A DNA stretch of 64,000 nucleotides, taken from Melastoma dodecandrum (Eukaryota > Streptophyta > Magnoliopsida > Myrtales > Melastomataceae). This document shows, piece after piece, positions 9,701 to 18,916 of the stretch. How positions within the stretch are numbered: position 1 is the first letter of the stretch; each line of letters begins with the position of its first letter. The translations under genes and the position numbers were made by a program. A model generated the notes under the pieces. The model was not told the DNA's origin. It saw only the letters and a list, made by a program, of their open reading frames with translations, and made no database searches. Location of the stretch: assembly GCA_029817715.1 (NCBI GenBank), contig JARUPY010000533.1, positions 3,244,001 to 3,308,000 on the forward strand, read 5' to 3'.

Positions 9701-10767
9701 TTGGCGGGAATCACACCACAGGGAAACAAGTCGCAGAGCCCGAGCGAGTCGAGTCTACTGACTACTCGGAAGACCCAGGCTCGAGCTTCGACTACACTCC
9801 TCTACGAGGAGATAAGCCCTGCGACTTCAACGCAGAGCAAGGGCCCCTCGTGAGCTGTAACGCTCTTACCCTCCCTGCGGAGTTCGCCTGCAACAACAAG
9901 TCGGAGGCACCGGAAGGTAAAACTCTCGACTCTAAAGTCATTACATTTCCTTCTGGCTTCCCTCTGCACTGGTTGAGAAAACCATCAGATCGCATGAAAC
10001 AGCATATGCATTCGCTGTACATCTCAGCCACCTTTGATGGTGTCTTAGTGGGCCGAGTCTTAATAGACAATGGCGCCACTGTCAATGTTCTTCCCCTTGC
10101 CAAGTTTAGATTACTTGGGTACAAGCCTAGCGAGTTGGTGCGAACCGACGTAGCTGTAAGTGGCTTTAATGGGAGAAAATCCGAGTGCCTGGGCATATGC
10201 TCCGTGCGCCTAGGCGTCGGGAGACACGAGCAGGAAACTGCTTTCTTCGTAATCGATATAGCCCCTTCATTTAATGCGCTTTTAGGACGCGATTGGCTTC
10301 ATAAAGCCGCCGCGATTCCATCTACTTTGCATAGGGAGTTAATCTTATGGCCTGACTCCGAAATAGAAATCGTTAAGGCTGATGAATACTCCTGTTGTGA
10401 CAAGGGTATTTTGCATACAGAGACGTGTAAGACAATCAAGGACCTTACTCTGGATCAGCGCTACAAGCTGGGAGACCCCACAGTCGGACCCCTAGGTGAA
10501 CCTTCTGGGAAGTTCGACTTCATCGTGAGCTATGGCACCTCTCACCCCAAACCTGACGAAGGACCCATTGTGCCAACAGGATGGGGGCCCGACTTCACAG
10601 ACAAGGACATAGATGAGGTTCTGCAGGAGGTAGTCACGACCAAGGATGGAGGCGAGACCAACAACAGCCCAAGCAGCAACAAGGGAGAAGCGCCTAAGAG
10701 CCAAGAGAGCATTGCGACGGAGTTGGAGCCCGATAGACTCCTACACGAAGGGATGTATGGACAGTGA
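6790..10767 (+). CDS. gypsy gag-protease polyprotein (1325 aa)
   Basis: A long open frame starts 40 bp after the LTR. Residues about 295-440 match the retrotransposon gag domain (FTRFSGEDEMTPLEHV, DAFTWYASLPPGS). Two Cys/His-rich segments of the form CKWHGSFTHATKDC (about residue 559) and CHWHLNDTHTTDQC (about 670) are probable nucleic-acid-binding knuckles, and a further Cys cluster lies near 840-860. A retropepsin-like protease is at about 1085-1180, with the active-site segment VLIDNGATVNVLPL. The frame ends at 10765-10767, 122 bp inside the RT frame. The role is to form the particle and to process the polyprotein. The N-terminus carries a 22-residue duplication. Confidence 0.9.
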   Translation: MPRNTRSRESQNPLDGENQELPPGMDLPAPALGGQAATNQSELPPGMDLPAPALGGQAATNQSTFDSHTPSEFISRLEFHKELGDVRQELTAMKGILMDVQTLIGRLSGPRNEERVRPHMRETPFRESTFMTDARRTAQGPRNVTFEQSEIRTNALFEPGNMVPPGRPSSSRNRPTNTYWNEVEDFQEETDRGEDFIPSRRPGKEPVIDATGDPYELGSRGGNFREEPSFYMRDPVNQAMGERSPYSPIRSTRPPAQAPVGGIPPDLRETITQVIEQVVPGIARRDDACLYRSPYPAYVDRDFPLPRGYKVPDFTRFSGEDEMTPLEHVARFTHQLGEAAGNDFWKLKLFPNSLTGDAFTWYASLPPGSVASWTQMQSMFVKTFARLDTPMSMFEVMRLKQANGEHPGQFLMKLRKALLRCRPPIPEKDQLLLALNALTIPFRKKLQGERFADLYDLARRATEYYQLLTEEAQLTRAYQVDTYEVDVAEFVKGESTICDPLTKKNSKAKASQKNAEERKYSFDTDKVDAIFDWLYQRKRIRLKPGHRVPQTEREKNMNYCKWHGSFTHATKDCLSFRNIIQDLIESKELRFPEVDEVTVVDDNPFEDEVAIHTFDIFDAEVNLLEVINDYDVPSQDLQATGETLVANALMKRLAERGVFIPPKGREKWLCHWHLNDTHTTDQCHTFKKYLLDSKTEGWYDLTPFEEAAMSLNTSRGSSHALKSPPSADRRLALRGGRGGPQGHKGNGEAVAWGTERPARRLEFIDSSGQRVIKQGYTRTTPVKEIRPVEEHKEADQPQQAVNRRPRYASQTVDPQELRRGPPIAQFLDEKLLCQKCKLIAHNRILITQLCTACCVNYFLRLVDLSAKGEMLVKAVRPEGSGNSNPNKPSSNRPADNPVQVGYDPADGRFVEVGRLPFGSKKPRFVKALNPSSQWQKAERKVTLPVRAQKRKERRLSHAQKKPRMTPVMPPVGGNHTTGKQVAEPERVESTDYSEDPGSSFDYTPLRGDKPCDFNAEQGPLVSCNALTLPAEFACNNKSEAPEGKTLDSKVITFPSGFPLHWLRKPSDRMKQHMHSLYISATFDGVLVGRVLIDNGATVNVLPLAKFRLLGYKPSELVRTDVAVSGFNGRKSECLGICSVRLGVGRHEQETAFFVIDIAPSFNALLGRDWLHKAAAIPSTLHRELILWPDSEIEIVKADEYSCCDKGILHTETCKTIKDLTLDQRYKLGDPTVGPLGEPSGKFDFIVSYGTSHPKPDEGPIVPTGWGPDFTDKDIDEVLQEVVTTKDGGETNNSPSSNKGEAPKSQESIATELEPDRLLHEGMYGQ
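6847..6978 (+). repeat. 66-bp perfect tandem duplication in gag
   Basis: Bases 6847-6912 and 6913-6978 are identical and encode two copies of a 22-residue segment beginning ELPPGMDLPAPAL. The perfect identity indicates a recent in-frame duplication. Confidence 0.93.
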
Positions 10768-12289
10768 GGAGAAAGGTCATGCAGTCGCTGATATCCTACA
10801 GCGACTTCAGAAGCATGTTAGGATGTCTAGGAAAGTAGGATGTCAAATAGGCAACATCAATCTCGAAGCTAGGTCATGTGAGAACGTTGACACCGATTTA
10901 GGTGGTGTCCAGAGTCGTGAGTCACTGATGATGCCATGTGACTCACTAGTAAGTGTCAATTTAGGCGAGGCATCAAGCCCTCGAATTGTTTTCATCAGTT
11001 CTTCAATGAATAAAGAACTTTTCAATTCTATCAAAGCTACTTTAGAAGAGTTTAAAGACTGTTTCGCTTGGGATTACACTGAGATGCCTGGCCTAGATCG
11101 CCGACTTGTGGAACACAAGTTACCAATCAAAACGGGATTTAAACCAGTCCAACAGGCGCCGAGGAGAATGACTCATGAAGTCACTCAAGCAGTATTCGAG
11201 GAAGTCAAGAAGCTCTTTAAAGCTGGATATATAAGGACATCGAGGTACACCGAATGGATATCCAGTATAGTTCCTGTCATTAAGAAGAATGGTAAGATTA
11301 GAGTTTGCATCGACTTCAGAGACTTGAATCGTGCCACTCCAAAGGATGAGTACCCAATGCCTATCGCAGACGACTTAGTCGACAAGACTGCAGGGCACCA
11401 AATTATGTCCTTCATGGATGGTTTTTCAGGATATAACCAAATCTTTCTAGCTGAGGAGGATATCCATAAAACTGCGTTCAGGTGTCCCTTAGGCATTTTC
11501 GAATGGGTAGTCATGCCATTCGGACTTAAAAACGCTGGGGCAACCTACCAACGAGCCATGAACGCTATATTTGATGCATCGATTAACAAAACAATCGAAG
11601 TATACATAGACGATATAGTGGTCAAGTCGCAAGACGAGAAGTCACATGTTAATGACCTTAGAAATGCTTTCATTCAAATGAGAAAGCATCAGCTCAAACT
11701 AAACCCTCTCAAATGTGCCTTCGGAGTCAGAGCAGGACATTTCCTAGGGTTCCTAGTCCATCAACGCGGCATAGAAGTCGACCAGAACAAAGTGAATGCC
11801 ATTCAAAGACTGAACCCTCCGAGTAATAAGAAGCAGTTACAGGCTTTCTTAGGAAGGATCAATTATCTAAGGCGATTTATCGGTAACGTCGCTGGACGGA
11901 CAGAAGTTTTTTCGACTTTACTGAAGGCGAAGGGAAATTTTGTGTGGAGCGATGAACACCAAAAAGCATTTGAAGACTTAAAGGAGTATTTAATGAAGTC
12001 GCCTGTGCTTGCCCCTCCTCGGATAGGAAAGCCCTATCTGCTTTACGTGGCAGCGACTGAATGGGTCATCGGTGCCATGTTAGCCCAAGAGGCGAAGGAC
12101 AAAACTGAGAGAGCGGTCTACTATTTTTCGAGACAACTGACTGCCACAGAAAAGCGCTATACAATTAAGGAGAAGTTGTGCCTATCAGTCTTCTATGCTG
12201 TTAAGAAGCTGAGACATTATATCGGATCCTAAGAGGTTCATGTTATTGCCAAGTCTCCAGTTATAAAATACTTTTTCGAAAGTCCCCTA
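10646..12289 (+). pseudogene. gypsy pol: reverse transcriptase and first RNase H
   Basis: Frame 2 relative to frame 1 of gag-pro; it overlaps the gag-pro frame for 122 bp. Reverse transcriptase spans about 11220-11800 with all three catalytic Asp (SFMDGFSGYNQ, then YIDDIVVKS) and the MPFGLKNAGATYQRAM segment. The connection and RT-associated RNase H follow (YYFSRQLTATEKRY). A TAA at 12230-12232 interrupts the RNase H. The same frame then continues with recognisable residues to 12290 and beyond, so this is a nonsense mutation. The gag-to-pol frame change could be a programmed shift or a mutation; the sequence alone does not decide. Confidence 0.9.
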
Positions 12290-13318
12290 TTGACCGGAAG
12301 AATTAGTAAATGGAGCTTGGTCCTATCCGCATACGATCTGCGTTTCAAACCTCAACAATCGGTGAAAGGGCAGGCCTTAGCCGACTTCTTAGTGGACCAC
12401 GATCCATCTACATCGATCGATCAAGAGGAATCCCTTGAGGATGTCTGGCAAGCTTGGTTTGATGGATCTTCGGCGAAATCCGGCGTAGGCATAGGCCTCC
12501 ACGTACTTTCGCCACTAGGAAAGGACGTTCGCCTAGCATATCATTTGTCGGCGACTCATACAAACAATGCGACTGAATATGAAGCGTTGATCACGCTCTT
12601 GAAGGAATTGTTAGCCTTGGGAGCCAGGAAAGCCAGAGTAATGGGAGACTCTCAACTGATTATTAACCAGATGAATGGCGACTCTCTATGTCAAGAGAAA
12701 CTCACACCCTATCATCAAGTCGCTCGAAGGCTAATCGAGCGGTTCGAAGCAATTACTTTCCTCTTTGTAGGCCGGGAGGAAAACACCATTGCTAACGACT
12801 TAGCCCAAAAAGCCTCGGGGTACAAGGCTAGAGGAAGAAACGATTGTGTCCCCGAAATAGCTTCTCATTTAGTCCCACAAAGCGATTTGTTCGCATTAGA
12901 CATAATGACAAGCGATAAGGATTGGAGGAGGCCAATCATTGACTTCCTTTCCGACCCAACACAAAAGGCGAGCCAAAGAATCAAGACCCAGGTTTTGTCG
13001 TACACCCTTATAGATGGGGTACTTTACAGAAAGACCAAAGAAGGAGTACTGCTAAGATGTGTCGACTTAGACGAAGCAACCCCAATTATGTTGGAGACTC
13101 ACCAGGGTTTATGCGGGTCTCACCAATCTGGCACCAAAATGTCTTGGACTATCCAAAGACATGGTTTTTACTGGCCATCAATGCTAAAAAACTGCATAGA
13201 AATGGCTAGGGGATGCCAAGAGTGTCAAAAGCATGGTCCTGCGACGAGAGCTCCAGCGTCCGACTTAATCTCAGTCATTAAGCCTTGGCGTCGAGTAAAG
13301 GCGATGCCTACATTCTAG
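12290..13318 (+). pseudogene. gypsy pol: second (archaeal-type) RNase H and integrase zinc domain
   Basis: Same frame as the RT. After a tether it shows a second complete RNase H fold: AWFDGSSAKSGVGIG (first Asp), NNATEYEAL (Glu), VMGDSQLIINQM (Asp) and ENTIANDLAQKAS (last Asp). A second RNase H of this archaeal-like kind is characteristic of Tat-lineage gypsy elements. It is followed by the HHCC integrase zinc finger (GLCGSHQSGTKM, then GCQECQKH). The frame ends artificially at 13318, after a deletion described under the next entry. Confidence 0.88.
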
Positions 13319-14169
13319 TCGCTACTGACTACTTTACCAAGTGGGTTGAGGCTCAAGTATATAAGAAGATTGACCACAAAGATGTGATCGATTTTCTCAG
13401 ATCTTCCATCATTTATAGATTTGGGATTCCCCAGAATATTGTAGTAGATAATGGCACGGCTTTCAATAATGAGAAAATGCGAGAATTCGCTACGGAGTTC
13501 GGTTTCTCGATCACCAACTCAACACCTTATTATCCTCAGGCGAATGGACAGGCTGAAGCTACTAATAAACTCATAAAGAACAATATTCAGAAAATGGTTG
13601 GCGCAAATCCAAGAGAATGGCACCAACTATTACAAGACACTTTGTGGGCTTTAAGAGTTACTAAAAGAGAAAGCACAGGGGAAACCCCTTTTTCACTAGT
13701 ATATGGGCAAGACGCCGTCCTACCTATTGAGGTTCGATACAAGTCGCTCAGGGTGACTCACCCTGATTTACAAGACGAGGCAATGTACCTCGCTTTGGAC
13801 GAATTAGAGAAGAAGCGACTTGATGTAATAGACCGACTCGAGGTCCATAAACAAAGGATTGCTAGGCATTATAACAAAAAGGTTGTCCATAAGCACTTTA
13901 AAGTGGGCGATTTAGTTTGGAAGATGGTGCTACCCCTTAAATCGAAAGACCAAATTTTGGGTAAATGGTCCCCTAATTGGGAAGGTCCACATGAGGTATG
14001 TGAAACATACTCATCTAATAGCTATAGGCTTATGACGAGAAGTGGGGTCAGACATCCATTAAAGGTTAATGGTAAATATCTCAAACCCTATCGCGCGACT
14101 ATCTGGGAAGCTCACCATAAAATCCTAAGACAAAGGACTCCATTAATTTGGGAAGCGCTTAATTCCTAA
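13285..14169 (+). pseudogene. gypsy integrase catalytic core and C-terminus, first catalytic Asp deleted
   Basis: Frame 1 resumes with VATDYFTKWVEA and carries the second catalytic Asp (VVDNGTAFNN) and the Glu (YPQANGQAEATNK). The stretch that normally joins the zinc finger to this point, including the first catalytic Asp, is missing: around 13287-13292 the sequence jumps from KPW directly to SSKG with a change of frame. The C-terminal part (GDLVWKMVLPLKSK, NWEGPHEV) has no chromodomain. This integrase should be inactive. Confidence 0.87.
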
Positions 14170-14302
14170 GAGATCGCGCTAGGCTTCAGTAACGCTGTCT
14201 GGAAGAATGAATTGGGCGTAGTGGGCAAGAATTCATTTGGGGACACAAGGAACGGATGTTTATTCAGTAAAACAAAAACAATGGAATAACATTGTTCTTT
14301 GG

Positions 14303-17300
14303 TTACGAATCTAATCTCCATAACCCGCCAACGTCTTTGAAATCGAGGACAAGGGATTTACGAGTTCGTCGCTTCGCGTTCACCTTGTTTCGCTGGGCAT
14401 AAAGGTCGACGACCTTTTCCCTATCCTTCTCAGCATTGGCCTCCAGCTCCTCGATTTCTTGGGTGTTGATTGACGCAAGCTGCCGAGTCAGGTCATTCTT
14501 GAGGTTCGTGTAGAACTCTATCTGTCTCTCCGCCTTGGTCAGTTTCTCTTGCACGTCGACCAAACGTTGGCGAGCGTCCTGTGCAGCTTTAGAGGCCTGC
14601 CCTCGAGCTTCATTGATCGACTGAATCTTCAAGTCAGTCGAGTCCAAGGTGAGCAGGTCGGCGTAGTAATCCCTCCAACGGGTCCAGTACGTCGACCTGA
14701 AGCTCTTGCAGGCCCCCAATATTTCGTCAGTAACCCGAGGGGATGTCTCGATCCTCTTTAACAGCTTCTGCATCCTCCTAAATTCGTTGACGCTTAAGGG
14801 GTCGATGAGCAGAAGTTGGCAGAGTTCTTCGATATCTTCGTGAAGCTTCACCCACGGGTCTTTGGTCGACTTAGAAGTCGCTGCAGCAGGATCCTGAAGA
14901 ATAAGAGGCAAAATGTTATTGATCAATACCTTAAAAGAAGAAGGGCCAACGACCTCGTGTGATCGAGTACTTACCTCTGGAGGCAGTATATCCTCAGAAC
15001 TCTCATCCGAAGAAGAAGAGGGAGTAGGAATCTTTTGTCGGCCAGCAGGCACCTTCACCCTCTTCGGACGAGCCTATAAGGAGGGATACAAGAACCTCAG
15101 TTAAAATCGCAATGATACTACTATGTGTTGTTTAAAACAAAAACACATACCATCGCTGTTGTAGGAGTTTGGACTGGAGAAGAAGGAATAGCTTGGTCTT
15201 CTTCCTCATGAGTCGACCGAGTCGGTAAGTCGACCAAGATCGCAACATCCAAAGCAGCCGGTTCTTCTTGAACCAAGGCCTCAGGGATTTGCTGTTCCTA
15301 AAACAGAGTATGACGCAAAACCAAAAGTCTATATATGAACTAAGGTAAGGATGCACCATCTGAGAGCTAAACTTACCTTGGCGATCGAAGCCTTTGAACT
15401 TTGGCCCAAGATGTGGGAGATAAGCTGATGGTCATCCTTGTCTGAAGCCTCTCCCTAGACAATATGGTATGGGTCAGATATGAAAACTCAAAACGAAAAT
15501 TGGAGTCATCAAAGTCTTACCTCTGCGGCCGGTTGTTGTGGAGTGTCAACTACAGCAGAAGACACTGGCACCACAGCCGGTGCCCTGGTAGATGAGGTCG
15601 CCGCTGAAGCGGTTGGCGACCTGGATGGGGTCGCCGCTGCTGTAGTTGGCGACCTGGATGGGGTCGCCGCTGCAATACTCGGCGACCTGCGAGAGGGAGT
15701 CGCCACCTTCACCAGTCTCTTCCTCTGGGATAGAGGCATCTCCTCAAGATCTTCTTCCTCGGCCGCCTTGCGCTTTGGAGCGCTTTTAGATCGAGCCTTA
15801 GAAGGATCGCCTGCGGCTATTTCCCTGGGGCTCGCAACTTTGGCCTTCCCCTTGCTGGTCGACTTGAGGGCTATTTCCCTGGGGTTCGCGACTTTAGCCT
15901 TCCCCTTGCTGGTCGACTTGAGTCTAGAAGGAGCGGGGGCAAGGGGAGCTTTAGGCTTGGGTTTTCCAGAGCCCTGAGGAACCATTGATCCTGAAAAGGA
16001 GGAAGCTTATGATTAATATTAAGAAACCAATACTTTTAGAGTAAAGCTAAGTCTTTACCTCTTGCTTTGATGTGCGCGTCATCTACATAAAAATCAGGCT
16101 CCTTGGAAACCTCCAAGAAATGCATCAGGGCCCGCAGCTCTTCATAAGTAGCCGACCACAGCACAGTGAAAAACTGTGTGGCGAAACAGGCAGAAGTATC
16201 AGACGGGAATTCCATCTGGGAGAGCTGCGCCTTGCGATTGAGCAAGTCGAGGGTCCTTGGGTCAATTGACTTGCACGCAATCCTCTTCGCCCTGTCCCCG
16301 TACAAGCCGCCGGCAGGGTCGGCAAGTGGAACTGCTACACCCTGGATAAACCCAAACTGCCTTGCACACAGCTGAGGGTTATAGACTTCAAAGGTCAGGT
16401 AGCCGTCGAAGATAACTGGCAGATCTCTGCGGGTCAATACCCCATTCCAGAAGCCACGAGCAGCTTGAAGATTAATTTCCTGAGCAAATGTCTTGCCGCC
16501 TGGAAAGGGTGCCCAGTTGCGTCGATCTACCCTGCCGAAGTCGACTATGTGCTTCATATGGCCAGTGATCGATGTCATAAGCCATTGATCCTTCCGCTGG
16601 CAGCACTGATCTAGGATGGTCTCCCCATAATAAGATGATTCGAGGGGCGAAGAAGGACCCTTGAACCCGGTCAACCCCGGCATCCACATGGCCGACCAGA
16701 GATGGACTAGCCAGAGCAACCCTCCTGCTGGATGTTTTGGAAATGGCTTGATTTGAGACGTCGCTCTGTCCAGATCATGATAGAGAAGACCCAAAACAAA
16801 GGGACCCCAGGAGATTTCTTCATTAGTCTCCCTCAGAAAGTTGGCCACCGCATAAGAAGTGTGGCTAACCTTCTTCCCAGGGAAGCAGTAAACAAATTTG
16901 CTCAACCAGGTGCTGAGGAACTCAACCTCTTCCCGGGCGCCAAAAACTTCAGTTGACAACTTCTCATCTGACCTCTTGCCTGCTGAGGCCATCTTCAGAT
17001 GCCTGTTCACCACCTCCATATATTGAAGGGCGCCCTTGGGATTAATATCAGCTCCCTGAGAGTACTGTCGAACAGGAAGGCCATTGACTTTGCACCTGGT
17101 CAAAATCTTCACATCTGCCAATGTAACAGACATAGGACCCTCCGGAAAATAGAAGCAGTTGACAGCAGAGTTCCAGAAAGGCAGCATGGCCGAACAAACC
17201 CTAGGGTCACAACTCTTGTCTGCCACGGACATTCTAAAGAATCTCAAAATCTTTTGAGCCCTAAACCTCTCTGTAAAATGCTCCTCCCACATCTCAAGCC

Positions 17301-17550
17301 ATTCTACCATCTCAGACTTAGATGCAGAAGGAAAGCACAGGAAGGATCCCTGACCTTCCCAGTTGAGGGGATCGACGAAGTCGGGATGGCAAATCGGGAT
17401 GGGCTTCTCAGTGACGAGATAGTTGAACGGCACCGCCTCCGGGAAGATGGGTCCAAGAGTAACGCCCGACCCCTGTTCCTCCACGACTGGAACGGGTCAG
17501 ATTGGCCCCGCACGCAGATTGTGGAACTCAAAACACTTAAAAGTCGACAT
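14303..17550 (-). pseudogene. antisense six-exon plant mobile domain (PMD) protein gene inside the gypsy element
   Basis: Read on the minus strand, six exons join in phase with GT-AG introns: 17550-16059, 15990-15521, 15454-15377, 15297-15151, 15073-14975 and 14893-14303 (stop). The introns are only 66-81 bp (donors GTAAAG, GTAAGA, GTAAGT, GTATGT, GTAAGT). The joined frame is 958 codons plus stop. Exon 1 carries a PMD-like fold (FYFPEGPMSVTLADVKIL, SWGPFVLGLLYHDLDR). Exon 2 is a basic, Pro/Ser-rich low-complexity linker with internal repeats. The last exon is a coiled coil (about residues 830-940) with a basic tail. A TGA at 17499-17497 breaks codon 18; the next start-like codon is the GTG at 17484. 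PMD is known from Arabidopsis MAIN/MAIL1 and from plant transposons; the function here is unknown. The alternative, random antisense frames, is unlikely given five phase-consistent introns. Confidence 0.82.
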
Positions 17551-17630
17551 CTTTTTAAGGATCGGAAGAGTTTTCAGGATGGAGAAGTGTTGAGCAAGGA
17601 AGAAAAGTGCGGGAAAAGGACGATGACTCT

Positions 17631-17640
17631 CCTTTATATA
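17631..17640 (-). promoter_or_regulatory. TATA box of the antisense PMD gene
   Basis: On the minus strand TATATAAAGG lies about 80 bp upstream of the ATG at 17550, the usual plant spacing, and between the gene and the 3' LTR. It suggests that the antisense gene has its own promoter and does not depend on the LTR. Confidence 0.65.
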
Positions 17641-17680
17641 GGGTATAATTTCTGCTGAGTCGGCATAGCCAACCCAGCAT

Positions 17681-17690
17681 AAAAGGGGGA
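17681..17690 (+). other. polypurine tract of the gypsy element
   Basis: AAAAGGGGGA lies seven bases before the 3' LTR (TGACATGG at 17698). It is the expected plus-strand primer. Confidence 0.85.
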
Positions 17691-17697
17691 CTTATGT

Positions 17698-18758
17698 TGA
17701 CATGGCAATTAATTTTGGGCCTGGGTCTAGAACAGAAACCCAGTAATCCCTCAAGTCACACTCCGAGTCGGCCCAAGATATAGTCGTCTAGGCCGACTCA
17801 CGACGAAGTCGATTAGACCGACCCATGACGAAGTCGACTAGGTCGATTTATGATGAAGTCGACTAGGTCAACTTATGAACGGGGTCGACTAGGTCGACTC
17901 ACAACGAAAAAGTATGGTGATCAAAGTCAATCAAGATGACTCAACAGTAACTAGATCTACTAGTAGAGTCAAGTCGACGGAATCCTGGATAAGTCGACCA
18001 AGTCGATCGTAGTCCGTACAGATCAGCCAAGTCGACGAGGTTGAAATAAATTTATTCATTTTCAATCACGTTTGTTAAAGATCGTAACTGATCTTAAATA
18101 TCCAGGAACGTGATCCCATATATCAAGGGGGTTGTTGAGACACTCCCACGACATTAGGGATCACGATCTATAACACGATCTGCAAAACGATCTATCTGTT
18201 ACGCGTTAATCACGTACAAGTCCTCTATAAATAGCAGAGGAATTTTTCAAGACAGGACACGAATACACACAGCCAAAAACTCTGAAGTTTGTTCGTCAAC
18301 CTTAGGAATTAGATGCCCTGACCCGGCTTATAGGTTAATTACCCTTCCACCAGCAGAGTGAGCTCGTAGGGCCTTTGCCGTCAATCCTCCGCCAGCGACA
18401 CCACCGACGAAGTGAGCTCGTAGGGCCTTCGTCACAACTCTCCACCAGCGACCACCCCCGACGAAGCGAGCTTCCAAGGCCTTCGTCACGATCTTCCGCC
18501 AGCAACCACCACAGACGGAGCGAGCTTCCAAGGCCTTCGTCACGCGTTCTCCGCCGCTACAAGATCCCACATCGTCACCAACGTTTCCCTTTTTCCTATC
18601 AATGGCTGTAAGCCCTTTACTTTTAATTCTCTAAAGATTGTAAGACTTGCATTATTTCTGTATAAAGTTAGTGCATCTTCTTACTGGCGACCACAATACA
18701 ACTACTGTGAGTCCATTGCCAAATATTTCCGACGTTATCCGTTCCGTGCGCGAACACG
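17698..18758 (+). repeat. gypsy 3' LTR (1061 bp)
   Basis: Same length as the 5' LTR, about 1.5% divergent, with the same TATA box (18226-18233) and the same 54-bp repeat array (about 18353-18568). It is followed by the target duplication TGGTT (18759-18763). Confidence 0.95.
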
Positions 18759-18763
18759 TGGTT

Positions 18764-18916
18764 TGACCTATCTCTCTGGAGATGCGTTTGAATAAATATT
18801 GCGAATCATGTAACACCGATGGCATGGTAATAATATATATATATTAGAGAAAATCTACTCACGCCGTAATCTTGCTAGAAAGCGCCTCCATTAAACGGAA
18901 AAGACGATTTTCATAA
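18764..18916 (+). pseudogene. OMT-1 3' flank, continuing after the gypsy insertion
   Basis: This stretch matches the OMT-2 3' flank at 22370-22513 (TGACCTATCTCTCTGGAGAT and onward) with few mismatches. Similarity stops at about 18916 and 22513, which marks the right border of the unit duplicated between OMT-1 and OMT-2. Confidence 0.88.

Larger units (their letters stand above)
5690..18758 (+). mobile_element. Ty3/gypsy retrotransposon of Tat type, 13.07 kb, complete ends
   Basis: Two LTRs of equal length (1061 bp) flank PBS, gag-pro, RT-RNase H, a second RNase H, integrase, an antisense gene and a polypurine tract. The target duplication TGGTT is seen at 5685-5689 and 18759-18763. Fusing the flanks recreates the uninterrupted sequence of paralogue OMT-2 around 22365-22369. 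The exact ends are uncertain by one or two bases because the LTR and target share letters. RT before integrase gives Ty3/gypsy. The extra RNase H after the RT-associated one, the absence of a chromodomain and the long integrase-to-LTR region point to the Tat lineage. Pol carries a frame change, a stop and a deletion, so this copy is not autonomous. Confidence 0.94.

Noticed and set aside
16999..17658. 219-codon plus-strand frame opposite the antisense PMD exon 1
   Set aside because: Shadow of the PMD exon; no domain, whereas the minus strand shows family motifs and phase-consistent introns.
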